DNA of 5,613 bases, from the NCBI GenBank assembly GCA_026419655.1, contig JANZZA010000091.1, positions 1-5,613 on the forward strand. Direction: 5' to 3'. Positions 1 to 5,613 of this stretch are shown piece by piece; the stretch's first letter is position 1; each line of letters begins with the position of its first letter. Origin of the DNA: Armatimonadota bacterium. Its GTDB lineage: Bacteria; Armatimonadota; Zipacnadia; Zipacnadales; FEN-943. The notes beneath the pieces were generated by a model. It was not told the DNA's origin and did not search any database. It was given only the letters and a program-made list of their open reading frames with translations. Position numbers and translations under genes: made by a program.

Positions 1-1907
1 CTGTAGTACGTAAGCAATGACCCAAGCCGCCACGTGTCCGTCAAGCGATAGCTCATGGACAGCAAGGCCACATCCCGGTCCTGGGTTATCGAATGAGACG
101 CGCTAAGATAAGAGCTCCATCGGCCGCTCAAGGCCGACAAGTACAGATTGAGCTCCTGCTCCCAGCCAGGCTCGGAGAAGTCCCCGCTGTAGTGGGCAGC
201 GGAATAGACAAGGCGGACAGGGTTGGGACGGCCCAAACGCCCTACAAGAGCCAGCTCGCCCCGTAACGTGTTGTACTGCTTATCGTCGGAGTAGTAGGCA
301 TAAACGTTTTCTAGGCGTGGCTCGACAGTCCACGATCCGCCCAGGCCCAGGGAGGAAAAATCTAGAGCTCCGTAGATCTCATGCCCAAACACAGTCCCAC
401 TTTCGCCATTCTGTCCCAGTCCAGCGCCGCGACGAAAACTCAAGGCTGTGCCAAGGCTGTAGTAGGCGCGTCCGCCGCGGCCGAGGGGGCGCGGATACGC
501 CAGCCACTCCGCAGTGGCCCCGTAGGAGCCGTCATAATCAGCCGGCTTGTCGTAGCTGGCCGAGAGACTGAACATGTAGCTTGGGCGCGGTGTGTAGATG
601 GAAGTGCTGACAAAGAGGCTCCGGTGGTCGGGGCTGCTAAAATCGGTGAAGACCTCCGACGAGCCAAACATGCTGCGCGAGTCGCGCCATGAAAAACCCC
701 ACTGCGACGTGGGCAACCCGGTAAGGGTCAAGGCGCCCCGAGTGCCCGAAACCGTGGCATACTCCTCGTGCAGGGCGAGACTCCAGCCACTCCGGGCAGA
801 AACACTCGACGCGCTTGTGCCCCGCTGCAGCCGGACGGCACCCGTCCACGTGTCCGTGACCTGGAAGAAGAAGGGAAGGTCAAAAGCAACCTCGCCGCTG
901 GTCCCTACGTTGAGCATGGTGGAGTTACTGACGCCCGTGAAGCCCGGCAGGGCAATAACCCAGTACGGCGGCAGGCTCAAAACCTTTCCGGCCCCGGCGT
1001 ATAAACTGGCCCCGCGAAGCACAATCTTCTCGCCGGGGAAGAACCGAATGCTCGCCGCCACAAACCACATGTCACCCTGCACCTCGGGGATGGTGAAGGT
1101 TCCCGGCGGTATCGGCTCCTCGGACTCGATTGGTGAAAGCGTGTCGGCGGCCAGGCGCTGACGGATCACAGCCTCCTCCACCATGCGCTGGACAAGGATT
1201 TCCGTGGAGTTCAGGTCGGCGTAAACGCCTTCTGCCTCGACCGAGGCTTTTCCGCGCCGAACAATGCATCCGACCGCCCGAAGCGTCAGCGTGTTGACGT
1301 CCAGAGACGCGACATCGCCCACTTCAAAAACCAGGTCACCGTAAGTTATACGACTACGGCCACGGGTCTCGATGACATTGGCCTCTACACAGAAACCCAC
1401 CCACTTGCCCGATACAACAAGAGACCTTGGCCGCTTGGCAGCGCGGACAGCCTCCGCGCCGGGCTCAAGAAAAGTCACCCGGAGGCTGGTACGGCTGCCT
1501 TCGACCAGAGCGTAGACAGTGGCCACGCCCACAGTCTCGCCCCTGAGGTAGACGATAGCCACGCCTCCGCGAGTGGTGGCGGTGACCGAAGCTCGCCGGT
1601 CAGACTCGCCGATCCCGAGCAGGCCCAGGTCCGTGTTGAACACAACCTGCGTACCATCAGGCGCAGGGGTGCCGTCGAACCGCCGCACTTCCGCCTGAAT
1701 GCGGCACTTGGTCTTTCCATCGGCGGGGATGGCCATGGGGTTAGCCCGCAGCTCTATCCGATACTGCGCAAGCCACGTATCCTGGGAGAAGGCGGGCCTT
1801 GTGCCAGAAAACACAGCAGCAAGAGCTCCCCAGGCCACCCAAAAAACACAACGGGCCGCCCTCCGAAAAACCCGGCAGGCGGCCCTCCTATTCCCTAACC
1901 CGCCCAC
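1..1907 (-). CDS. LptD-like outer-membrane beta-barrel with N-terminal Big_1/invasin-type Ig domain (3'-partial)
   Basis: The frame is open for 635 codons from GTG 1907 to the left edge, with no stop. AGGAG (1916-1912) sits 4 nt before the GTG, and an in-frame TGA ten codons upstream (1937-1935) excludes earlier starts. Residues 1-41 form a long signal peptide: an Arg-rich N-region, core 'CVFWVAWGALAAVFSG' and a likely cut after AFS. Residues 49-147 fit a bacterial Ig-like (Big_1) domain (ADGKT...V....G.P..G..V.F.T..G.L, then TT..G.A...L). Residues 163-235 look OstA-like. Residues 278-365 follow LptD landmarks: 'W.VAAS', 'FPGEKIVLRGASLY', 'VLSLPPYWVIALPG', then 'GEVAFDLPFFFQVTD' and 'RLQRG'. 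From about 370 onward, alternating 8-12-residue strands ending in aromatics (such as YMFSLSASYD, LRGELALVGRL, VALLSMSYRL) indicate a transmembrane barrel. LptD inserts lipopolysaccharide into the outer membrane in known diderms; whether this protein does the same is unproven. Its C-terminus lies outside the window. Confidence 0.9.
   Translation of the reverse strand, partial: MGGLGNRRAACRVFRRAARCVFWVAWGALAAVFSGTRPAFSQDTWLAQYRIELRANPMAIPADGKTKCRIQAEVRRFDGTPAPDGTQVVFNTDLGLLGIGESDRRASVTATTRGGVAIVYLRGETVGVATVYALVEGSRTSLRVTFLEPGAEAVRAAKRPRSLVVSGKWVGFCVEANVIETRGRSRITYGDLVFEVGDVASLDVNTLTLRAVGCIVRRGKASVEAEGVYADLNSTEILVQRMVEEAVIRQRLAADTLSPIESEEPIPPGTFTIPEVQGDMWFVAASIRFFPGEKIVLRGASLYAGAGKVLSLPPYWVIALPGFTGVSNSTMLNVGTSGEVAFDLPFFFQVTDTWTGAVRLQRGTSASSVSARSGWSLALHEEYATVSGTRGALTLTGLPTSQWGFSWRDSRSMFGSSEVFTDFSSPDHRSLFVSTSIYTPRPSYMFSLSASYDKPADYDGSYGATAEWLAYPRPLGRGGRAYYSLGTALSFRRGAGLGQNGESGTVFGHEIYGALDFSSLGLGGSWTVEPRLENVYAYYSDDKQYNTLRGELALVGRLGRPNPVRLVYSAAHYSGDFSEPGWEQELNLYLSALSGRWSSYLSASHSITQDRDVALLSMSYRLTDTWRLGSLLTYY
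1467..1763 (-). other. Bacterial Ig-like (Big_1/invasin-type) domain in the barrel protein
   Basis: Residues 49-147 carry the Big_1 pattern: ADGKT near the first strand, a 'DGTPAPDGTQVVF' turn and strand, then 'TDLGLLG', and later a 'TTRGGVAIVYL' strand before a closing 'TSLRVTFLEPG'. In invasin/intimin proteins such domains form extracellular stalks. Here the domain lies before the barrel, next to the signal peptide, so it would be periplasmic if the barrel has the usual topology. Confidence 0.75.
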
Positions 1908-1911
1908 GATA

Positions 1912-1916
1912 CTCCT
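1912..1916 (-). promoter_or_regulatory. Ribosome binding site (AGGAG) of the barrel gene, overlapping the upstream stop codon
   Basis: On the minus strand the sequence reads GGATAGGAGTATCGTG. The AG of the upstream gene's TAG stop supplies the first two bases of AGGAG, and the GTG start follows 4 nt later. This decides the GTG as start and suggests that translation of the barrel gene is coupled to termination of the FnIII gene. The spacing is slightly short. Confidence 0.65.
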
Positions 1917-3039
1917 ATCCTCCGCTGCTAAAGGTCACCCCTCCAGTGTATATCCAGTCGCCCGATTGAGGCTGGCGGTCCGAATATCTTGCCCGCAGGC
2001 GATAGTAGTAGACCTTGGTGGGGTCTAGATTGAGGTGGACGTACTCAGTGGCAGTCGGGGGAAGCATACCGCCCGCAATAGCGGAGTAAGGGCCAGATGG
2101 GCCCGCGCCGCCGCGCAATCCCACCGCAAATTGCAGGTCGTAGCCAAGCAGGTTGGTGGTTACCACAGGAGGCGCCCACGTGACGCGGATAGCGTTCTGG
2201 CCAGCCGGCTGTACATCCGCCACAAGATTGCGCGGCTTGTAATCAGCCGGGGTAGGAGAAGGAGGAGGCTCTCCGTCGGTGCCAGAGCTTGCGGCTGCGG
2301 CCAGGCCAACAACGACGGCCGCTAGGATGAACCACCGCCAGGCCTTGTCCTTCTTTGGTGCTGGGCGCACTCCTATTTTCTCTGCCGGCACGCCTCCCGC
2401 CAGTTGTGCCGCCCGAAAGGCTGCGTCCCTGAGGGCCTCCCGCACTAGAACACCTTCTGGCCCCTGAAAGCGAGCCCTCGGCTGCGACCGCCCCACAACC
2501 CCAAGGGCCCGAAACACCTGAGGATCGGTCTTGGCCTCCTGCGTCTGGGGATCGAAGTTGGCCTGGACGTCGTAAATCTGGCCCGAGAGAACAACCTCAA
2601 CCTGGGCCGGCTCGGGAGTCAGCTTGTAGGACTGCACGGTCGCGAGCAGGACCATGTTTACGCCCATGGCATTGCCTATAGCGATGGCCACCCTCGGGTC
2701 TGTGACCCGCTGCTCCACATCCACGGTCCGGACGCGGCCTTCGGCCACCGCTCGCCGCACCAGTGGCGACGAGCGCGAGAAGTCCAGGCAGGTCACCCCC
2801 GCAAGCTCGTCAAGAGCGGCCTGCAAGGCAGTAGTGGCCCAGCGGCTCGTGTCGGCAGGAGCGTCCGCAGCGTCAACGTTGACAGGGAACAATAACACCG
2901 TTATCTCACGGCCAGGCATGGTCGGAACGAGTTGACCCTGTGCCCAACTCGTGCTGTTGCCACCTGCCAGAGCAGCAAACGCGAGCGCTATCAGCGCCGC
3001 CCAAACCGTGGCCCGCCCGTATCTCTTCGTTGGTGTCAT
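1915..3039 (-). CDS. Exported protein: TolB-N/CsgG-like domain, hydrophobic segment, C-terminal fibronectin type III domain
   Basis: This is a complete gene of 374 residues. The ATG at 3039 is preceded by GGAGG 11 nt upstream and by an in-frame TAG two codons upstream, so no earlier start is possible. Residues 1-33 form a signal peptide: K/R near the N-terminus, a hydrophobic core 'VWAALIALAFAALAG' and a likely cut after SWA. Residues 44-215 alternate strands and helices (ITVLLFPV; helix 66-80; VTCLDFS; helix 114-125; VNMVLLATVQSYKL; VEVVLSGQIYDVQ; helix 197-213). That order resembles the TolB-N/CsgG/LpoB-type fold of envelope proteins, but this is a resemblance and not a firm family call. 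Residues 234-252 are a hydrophobic helix after a KKDK cluster, followed by a Pro-rich linker (257-265). Residues 268-374 are a fibronectin type III domain (P.NL.A, I.VTW.PP, L.GYDL, Y.Y.LRA.Y). The gene lies 51 nt after the large surface-protein gene and 7 nt before the barrel gene. An envelope accessory or assembly role is inferred. Confidence 0.93.
   Translation of the reverse strand: MTPTKRYGRATVWAALIALAFAALAGGNSTSWAQGQLVPTMPGREITVLLFPVNVDAADAPADTSRWATTALQAALDELAGVTCLDFSRSSPLVRRAVAEGRVRTVDVEQRVTDPRVAIAIGNAMGVNMVLLATVQSYKLTPEPAQVEVVLSGQIYDVQANFDPQTQEAKTDPQVFRALGVVGRSQPRARFQGPEGVLVREALRDAAFRAAQLAGGVPAEKIGVRPAPKKDKAWRWFILAAVVVGLAAAASSGTDGEPPPSPTPADYKPRNLVADVQPAGQNAIRVTWAPPVVTTNLLGYDLQFAVGLRGGAGPSGPYSAIAGGMLPPTATEYVHLNLDPTKVYYYRLRARYSDRQPQSGDWIYTGGVTFSSGG
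1918..2244 (-). other. Fibronectin type III domain at the C-terminus of the 374-residue protein
   Basis: Residues 266-374 show the usual FnIII landmarks: P.NL.A at strand A, 'AIRVTWAPP' at strand B, 'LLGYDLQF' at strand C, and 'KVYYYRLRARY' at strand F, followed by a final strand 'GVTFSS'. FnIII domains normally act outside the cytoplasm in adhesion or as spacers between catalytic or binding domains. Confidence 0.85.
2284..2340 (-). other. Internal hydrophobic (possible membrane) segment between the N-terminal domain and the FnIII domain
   Basis: Residues 234-252 of the 374-residue protein read 'WRWFILAAVVVGLAAAASS'. They follow a KKDK cluster and precede a flexible Gly/Pro-rich linker. The length and composition fit one membrane-spanning helix. 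With a cleaved signal peptide, a true span would place the FnIII domain in the cytoplasm, which is unusual, so it may instead be a buried or membrane-associated helix. Confidence 0.55.
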
Positions 3040-3050
3040 CGCCTATTCTT

Positions 3051-3057
3051 CCTCCCT
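3051..3057 (-). promoter_or_regulatory. Ribosome binding site (AGGGAGG) of the FnIII-protein gene
   Basis: The minus strand reads AGGGAGG, then 11 nt, then the ATG at 3039. The spacing is at the long end but the Shine-Dalgarno match is strong. It lies in the 51-nt gap after the large surface-protein gene. That gap shows no clear promoter and no hairpin with a T-run, which favours read-through transcription. Confidence 0.65.
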
Positions 3058-3090
3058 GAACGTCAATGACAAAACCCTGGCCGCCCGGGC

Positions 3091-5613
3091 CTACCGGGTC
3101 ACCTGTACAGTCCTTACCACCTGATACGCCTGACCAGTATCGGCCGACCGCGCACTTATCTGAATGATATACCGGCCCGCAGGCACCGGCGCGCCGCTGT
3201 CGCTCAAGCCGTTCCATACCACCTGGTTGGGGCCAGCGTCCTGTAGACGGTCCGCCAGGAGAACCCGCACCGTCCGGCCAGCGATGTTGCGCACTGTGAC
3301 CGTGACGTTGGCCGGGCAAGCAAGCGTATAAGCGATAGCAGCTCCACCCTTGCCCGCGGACGTCGCTTGAGCCGCAGTCACCATCGGCCCGACGCTGGAG
3401 CGCTCTTGCACAATAACTTGGAACTGTCGAGGCTCTCCAAAGGGAGAGCTGGTGAAACTGTACGACGCCGTGGTCCTCATATGCCGGCGCGCGCCGGTCT
3501 CCAGGTCCACAAGAGTGGGTACCAGGTTTTGCGGCAGCGAAGACAAGTCCGGCCACGTGATAGTCACCGGCGCGGACACCTGATTGGTCCTCACCACTAA
3601 CATCCATTCCTGCCGCCCCGCGGACTGGGACCTGATGTCGGCCAGGCACGCAGTGGCTTCTGGTCCAACAACGGACGCCTGCACCCGTGCGTGCTGCGCT
3701 GCCACTGGCTCTGGCGGGCAGGGCCGGTCGTATTTGTCCCAGCCGTCGCGAGCATCGGGCGCCGCGCCCACCCGTACAGCCTCACTGGCTGCCTCCGCCG
3801 TCTGGGCCAGCAACGTCAGTCGCCAGCCCGGCTCCGGCTCCTCCCCCGTCGCCGGGGCAGTCCTGACACTGGCCGTCCACTGGTAGGCAGGCGGCGGTAT
3901 CAGCAGCACCAGGTCACGATACGCAAGCAGCCAGTAGCCCATGTACGGGTCAGCCGCAACCTTTTGCGGGTTCGGCTCCCACTTGTACCGGTGCTCATAC
4001 GGGTCCCACCAGTAGAGTGCCGGCAACAACATCCCGCGGTCAATGGCCTCTTGCATCGAGTAGCGGTTGCCAGAAAAATCCATTACCTCAATGTCCCAGA
4101 GGTCTATCGTGTACTGGAAGGGATTACCGATCTGGTTCCAGCCGGCGCGCACCACCAGGTTAAAAGCGGACGTGCTTGACACGTCCGACCGGTCATCAGG
4201 CAGCACGATTGGAACAGTGTTGAGGTTGAGCACCCAATAGCCGTTGCCTGGCTCGATGACCGACGCGAAGGGGGCGGGGTAAAACTTGTAGCGCAGATTG
4301 GGATTCGGCTCCGTCGGATCGTAGCGCACGATGGTCGCCGGCCCGCCGGGGTGCAAATCGCCCAGGGACGCCAGCACATGAGCCGCGCTCTTGTTGCCGA
4401 AGACGAAGGGGAAGGAAACCATCTCAAAGGCCGGATACGTAGACGGCAAGGGGTTAAGCACTGGCAACACAGGTATCTCGATGGTGGAGTTGAGCACCCT
4501 GCCTTCGGGGCCAGTGAACTTGAAAGTAGCCCTGCCGGGACGGGTAGCCGTGGCGGTGACGTCCCATTGAGCCGAGGCCAGGCCGTCATGGGGTATTATC
4601 CCCAGATTAACTTGAGGCGCTCCCGTAGCCAACTCGAAACCATACGGCAACCTCACCCGCGCCGTAGCATTTAGCAGGGGCGATGGCCCGAAGTTGTCTA
4701 TGTAGACGTACACCGGGAAGGGCGTGCGTCCCTGAAGGTCAACAATGTCGTATCCGCCCAGCTCATTGGCCTGAGCCTTGAGACGGAGCGGTACATAGGC
4801 CATCATCGCGAACGGCGAGTCGTAACTCGGTGTCGAGCTTCCCACACCGTACCACGTGACAAATCGCCTCGACTGCCCAGGCGCCAGAGAAGCAGCGTTC
4901 CACCGCACTGCGTAGCCGATGTCCATCCCAAGCAGAGGGGCATTAGGGTTGGGTGTGAATTGCCACTGGCCCAGGCCCATGTTACGTAGCTGCCCAAATT
5001 CAATCCTGTCTGGCGTACCAGCAGCAAACGTAGCCGTCCCTCTGTTCCAAACTTCCTTGGTGGAGTCCGTGCCAACAAAGCCCCGTATGGCCAGCAACGG
5101 GTTCTTCGGGTCGTAGCTAACCCACGTGCAATTCTCCTCGGTGAGGGGTGTAACTGCCTTTTCGATTACCGTCTCGCTGGTTATGACGGTCCCGTCGGGC
5201 AGGAAAATCGGCTGGCCGTCGTTCGGTCCGGTCGCCTTATCAAAGCCGGCATCAATAACCACTCTCAGCCCGAATGTGTGGCTCACGCGGCCCCGGTTCT
5301 CGAGAATGATTGCCACCTGCAGCGCGTCGCCCACAAGAGTGTACTCAGTACGGATTACGAGCCAGCCAATGGGATTGTCGTTGTCGTCCAGCTCGATGGG
5401 TATGCGCGCGATCCCCACAGCATCCCGCGGGCCAGCACTGATCGTCTGAGACCAGAACCTCTGGAGGTCGTTAAGATCGTCAGAGGGACCCTGGTCAATG
5501 GCCATCTGGAAGGGGTCTATGAACTGCGCGTTGTCGGGGTCATCCGGGTCCACCGCTACCAGAAAACCGGAAGTCCACGCTGTCTGCCATTGAGAGCTGA
5601 AGGGGGAATAGGG
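3091..5613 (-). CDS. Large modular surface/secreted protein with C-terminal FlgD-type Ig-like domain (5'-partial)
   Basis: The frame is open from the right window edge to a TAG at 3093-3091, giving 840 residues with the N-terminus missing. A GTG at 5553 has 20 open codons before it and no evident ribosome site, so it is probably an internal valine and the true start lies outside the window. Positions below are counted from the edge. About 65-285 is a beta-rich domain with an 'NDGQPIFLPDG' loop near 131. About 290-385 looks like an Ig/CARDB-like beta-sandwich. About 396-575 holds two diverged copies of a module ending in P..GYW. About 597-735 has 'DARDGWDKYDRPCPPEP' followed by a beta-rich stretch with a 'LADIR' segment, a pairing recurrent in secreted bacterial proteins. 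About 755-838 matches the FlgD Ig-like pattern (N.AGR.V..L, G...V.WNG.sDsG.pVPAGrY). No enzyme motif or membrane helix is visible. The role is inferred to be a surface or secreted structural or adhesive protein; the exact function is unknown. Confidence 0.93.
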   Translation of the reverse strand, partial: PYSPFSSQWQTAWTSGFLVAVDPDDPDNAQFIDPFQMAIDQGPSDDLNDLQRFWSQTISAGPRDAVGIARIPIELDDNDNPIGWLVIRTEYTLVGDALQVAIILENRGRVSHTFGLRVVIDAGFDKATGPNDGQPIFLPDGTVITSETVIEKAVTPLTEENCTWVSYDPKNPLLAIRGFVGTDSTKEVWNRGTATFAAGTPDRIEFGQLRNMGLGQWQFTPNPNAPLLGMDIGYAVRWNAASLAPGQSRRFVTWYGVGSSTPSYDSPFAMMAYVPLRLKAQANELGGYDIVDLQGRTPFPVYVYIDNFGPSPLLNATARVRLPYGFELATGAPQVNLGIIPHDGLASAQWDVTATATRPGRATFKFTGPEGRVLNSTIEIPVLPVLNPLPSTYPAFEMVSFPFVFGNKSAAHVLASLGDLHPGGPATIVRYDPTEPNPNLRYKFYPAPFASVIEPGNGYWVLNLNTVPIVLPDDRSDVSSTSAFNLVVRAGWNQIGNPFQYTIDLWDIEVMDFSGNRYSMQEAIDRGMLLPALYWWDPYEHRYKWEPNPQKVAADPYMGYWLLAYRDLVLLIPPPAYQWTASVRTAPATGEEPEPGWRLTLLAQTAEAASEAVRVGAAPDARDGWDKYDRPCPPEPVAAQHARVQASVVGPEATACLADIRSQSAGRQEWMLVVRTNQVSAPVTITWPDLSSLPQNLVPTLVDLETGARRHMRTTASYSFTSSPFGEPRQFQVIVQERSSVGPMVTAAQATSAGKGGAAIAYTLACPANVTVTVRNIAGRTVRVLLADRLQDAGPNQVVWNGLSDSGAPVPAGRYIIQISARSADTGQAYQVVRTVQVTR
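3094..3345 (-). other. FlgD-type Ig-like C-terminal domain of the large surface protein
   Basis: The last 83 or so residues give 'VTVRNIAGRTVRVLL', then 'GPNQVVWNGLSDSGAPVPAG' followed by RY and the strand IIQI. This is the signature of the FlgD Ig-like family. It overlaps in pattern with C-terminal sorting domains of the type IX secretion system, which share the same beta-sandwich layout. The protein ends in VQVTR a few residues later, so the domain is exactly C-terminal. It may serve as an export or attachment signal or as a structural cap; the sequence alone does not decide. Confidence 0.7.
3889..4428 (-). repeat. Two diverged tandem protein-level modules ('..[YW]DP..RYK..P..GYW..') inside the large surface protein
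   Basis: Copy A is encoded by about 4428-4192 and copy B by about 4164-3889. Both start with a hydrophobic strand and a [VI][SG].PF turn (VSFPF, IGNPF). Both continue with [YW]DP, then RYK[FW].P, then P..GYW[VL]L, and end in a hydrophobic strand with proline (PIVLP, LLIPP). The similarity is visible in the protein but not as long DNA identity, so this is an old duplication and not a recent tandem repeat. Such 'W.[MI][IV].NP ... GYW' modules recur in secreted bacterial proteins; their function is not known to me. Confidence 0.65.

Noticed and set aside
598..1161. 187-codon plus-strand ORF opposite the barrel gene
   Set aside because: The minus-strand frame here encodes a coherent LptD-like sequence. 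The plus-strand product is low in structure and rich in Arg, Pro and Ser with no recognisable motif.
3078..3090. GGCC/GGCC inverted repeat just after the large gene as a terminator
   Set aside because: The arms are only 4 bp, and only a 4-T run follows on the transcribed strand. It is more likely chance in G+C-rich DNA.
2906..3649. 247-codon minus-strand ORF spanning the end of the surface-protein gene and the start of the FnIII gene
   Set aside because: It lies in another frame over two well-supported genes. Its product is rich in Gly, Arg, Ser, Cys and His with no domain or signal pattern, as expected for a shadow frame in G+C-rich DNA.
3691..4179. 162-codon plus-strand ORF, and the 161-codon minus-strand ORF at 4104-4589
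   Set aside because: Both are antisense or out-of-frame shadows of the large surface-protein gene. Their products are Arg/Pro/Ser-rich without domains.
5551..5553. GTG as the true start of the large surface-protein gene
   Set aside because: The frame stays open for 20 more codons to the window edge with sensible protein sequence, no clear Shine-Dalgarno precedes the GTG, and the product would lack a signal peptide.

Overview
The window holds three genes, all on the minus strand. They read from the right edge to the left edge and leave almost no non-coding DNA. The DNA is G+C-rich (roughly 60 % by eye). All three products look exported: two have a visible signal peptide, and the third lacks its N-terminus but is built from extracellular-type beta modules. 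A beta-barrel with LptD-family landmarks points to a diderm (Gram-negative type) bacterium. The combination of an invasin-type Ig domain, an OstA-like segment and an LptD-like barrel, next to secreted FnIII and FlgD-tail proteins, recalls Armatimonadota and related poorly cultured lineages. That placement is from memory of similar proteins and is weak.

Layout in transcription order. (1) 5613-3091: a large multi-module surface or secreted protein, 5'-truncated by the window edge. It has an N-terminal beta-rich domain, two diverged tandem copies of a 'GYW' module, a 'DGWD..D' module with its beta-rich follower, and a C-terminal FlgD-type Ig-like domain. (2) 3039-1915: a complete 374-residue exported protein. 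It has an N-terminal alpha/beta domain that may have a TolB-N/CsgG-like fold, an internal hydrophobic segment, a Pro-rich linker and a C-terminal fibronectin type III domain. (3) 1907-1: an outer-membrane protein cut by the left window edge. It has a signal peptide, a bacterial Ig-like (Big_1/invasin-type) domain, an OstA-like segment and an LptD-like transmembrane beta-barrel. It starts at GTG and never meets a stop in the window, so a search requiring both start and stop would miss it.

The gaps are 51 nt (gene 1 to 2) and 7 nt (gene 2 to 3). The ribosome binding site of gene 3 overlaps the stop codon of gene 2, so the genes are probably co-transcribed and the last two may be translationally coupled. 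Together they look like a cell-envelope cassette: an outer-membrane barrel, a periplasmic or envelope-associated accessory protein, and a large surface protein. Whether they form one machine is inference. No RNA genes, mobile elements, CRISPR arrays or convincing terminators were seen.
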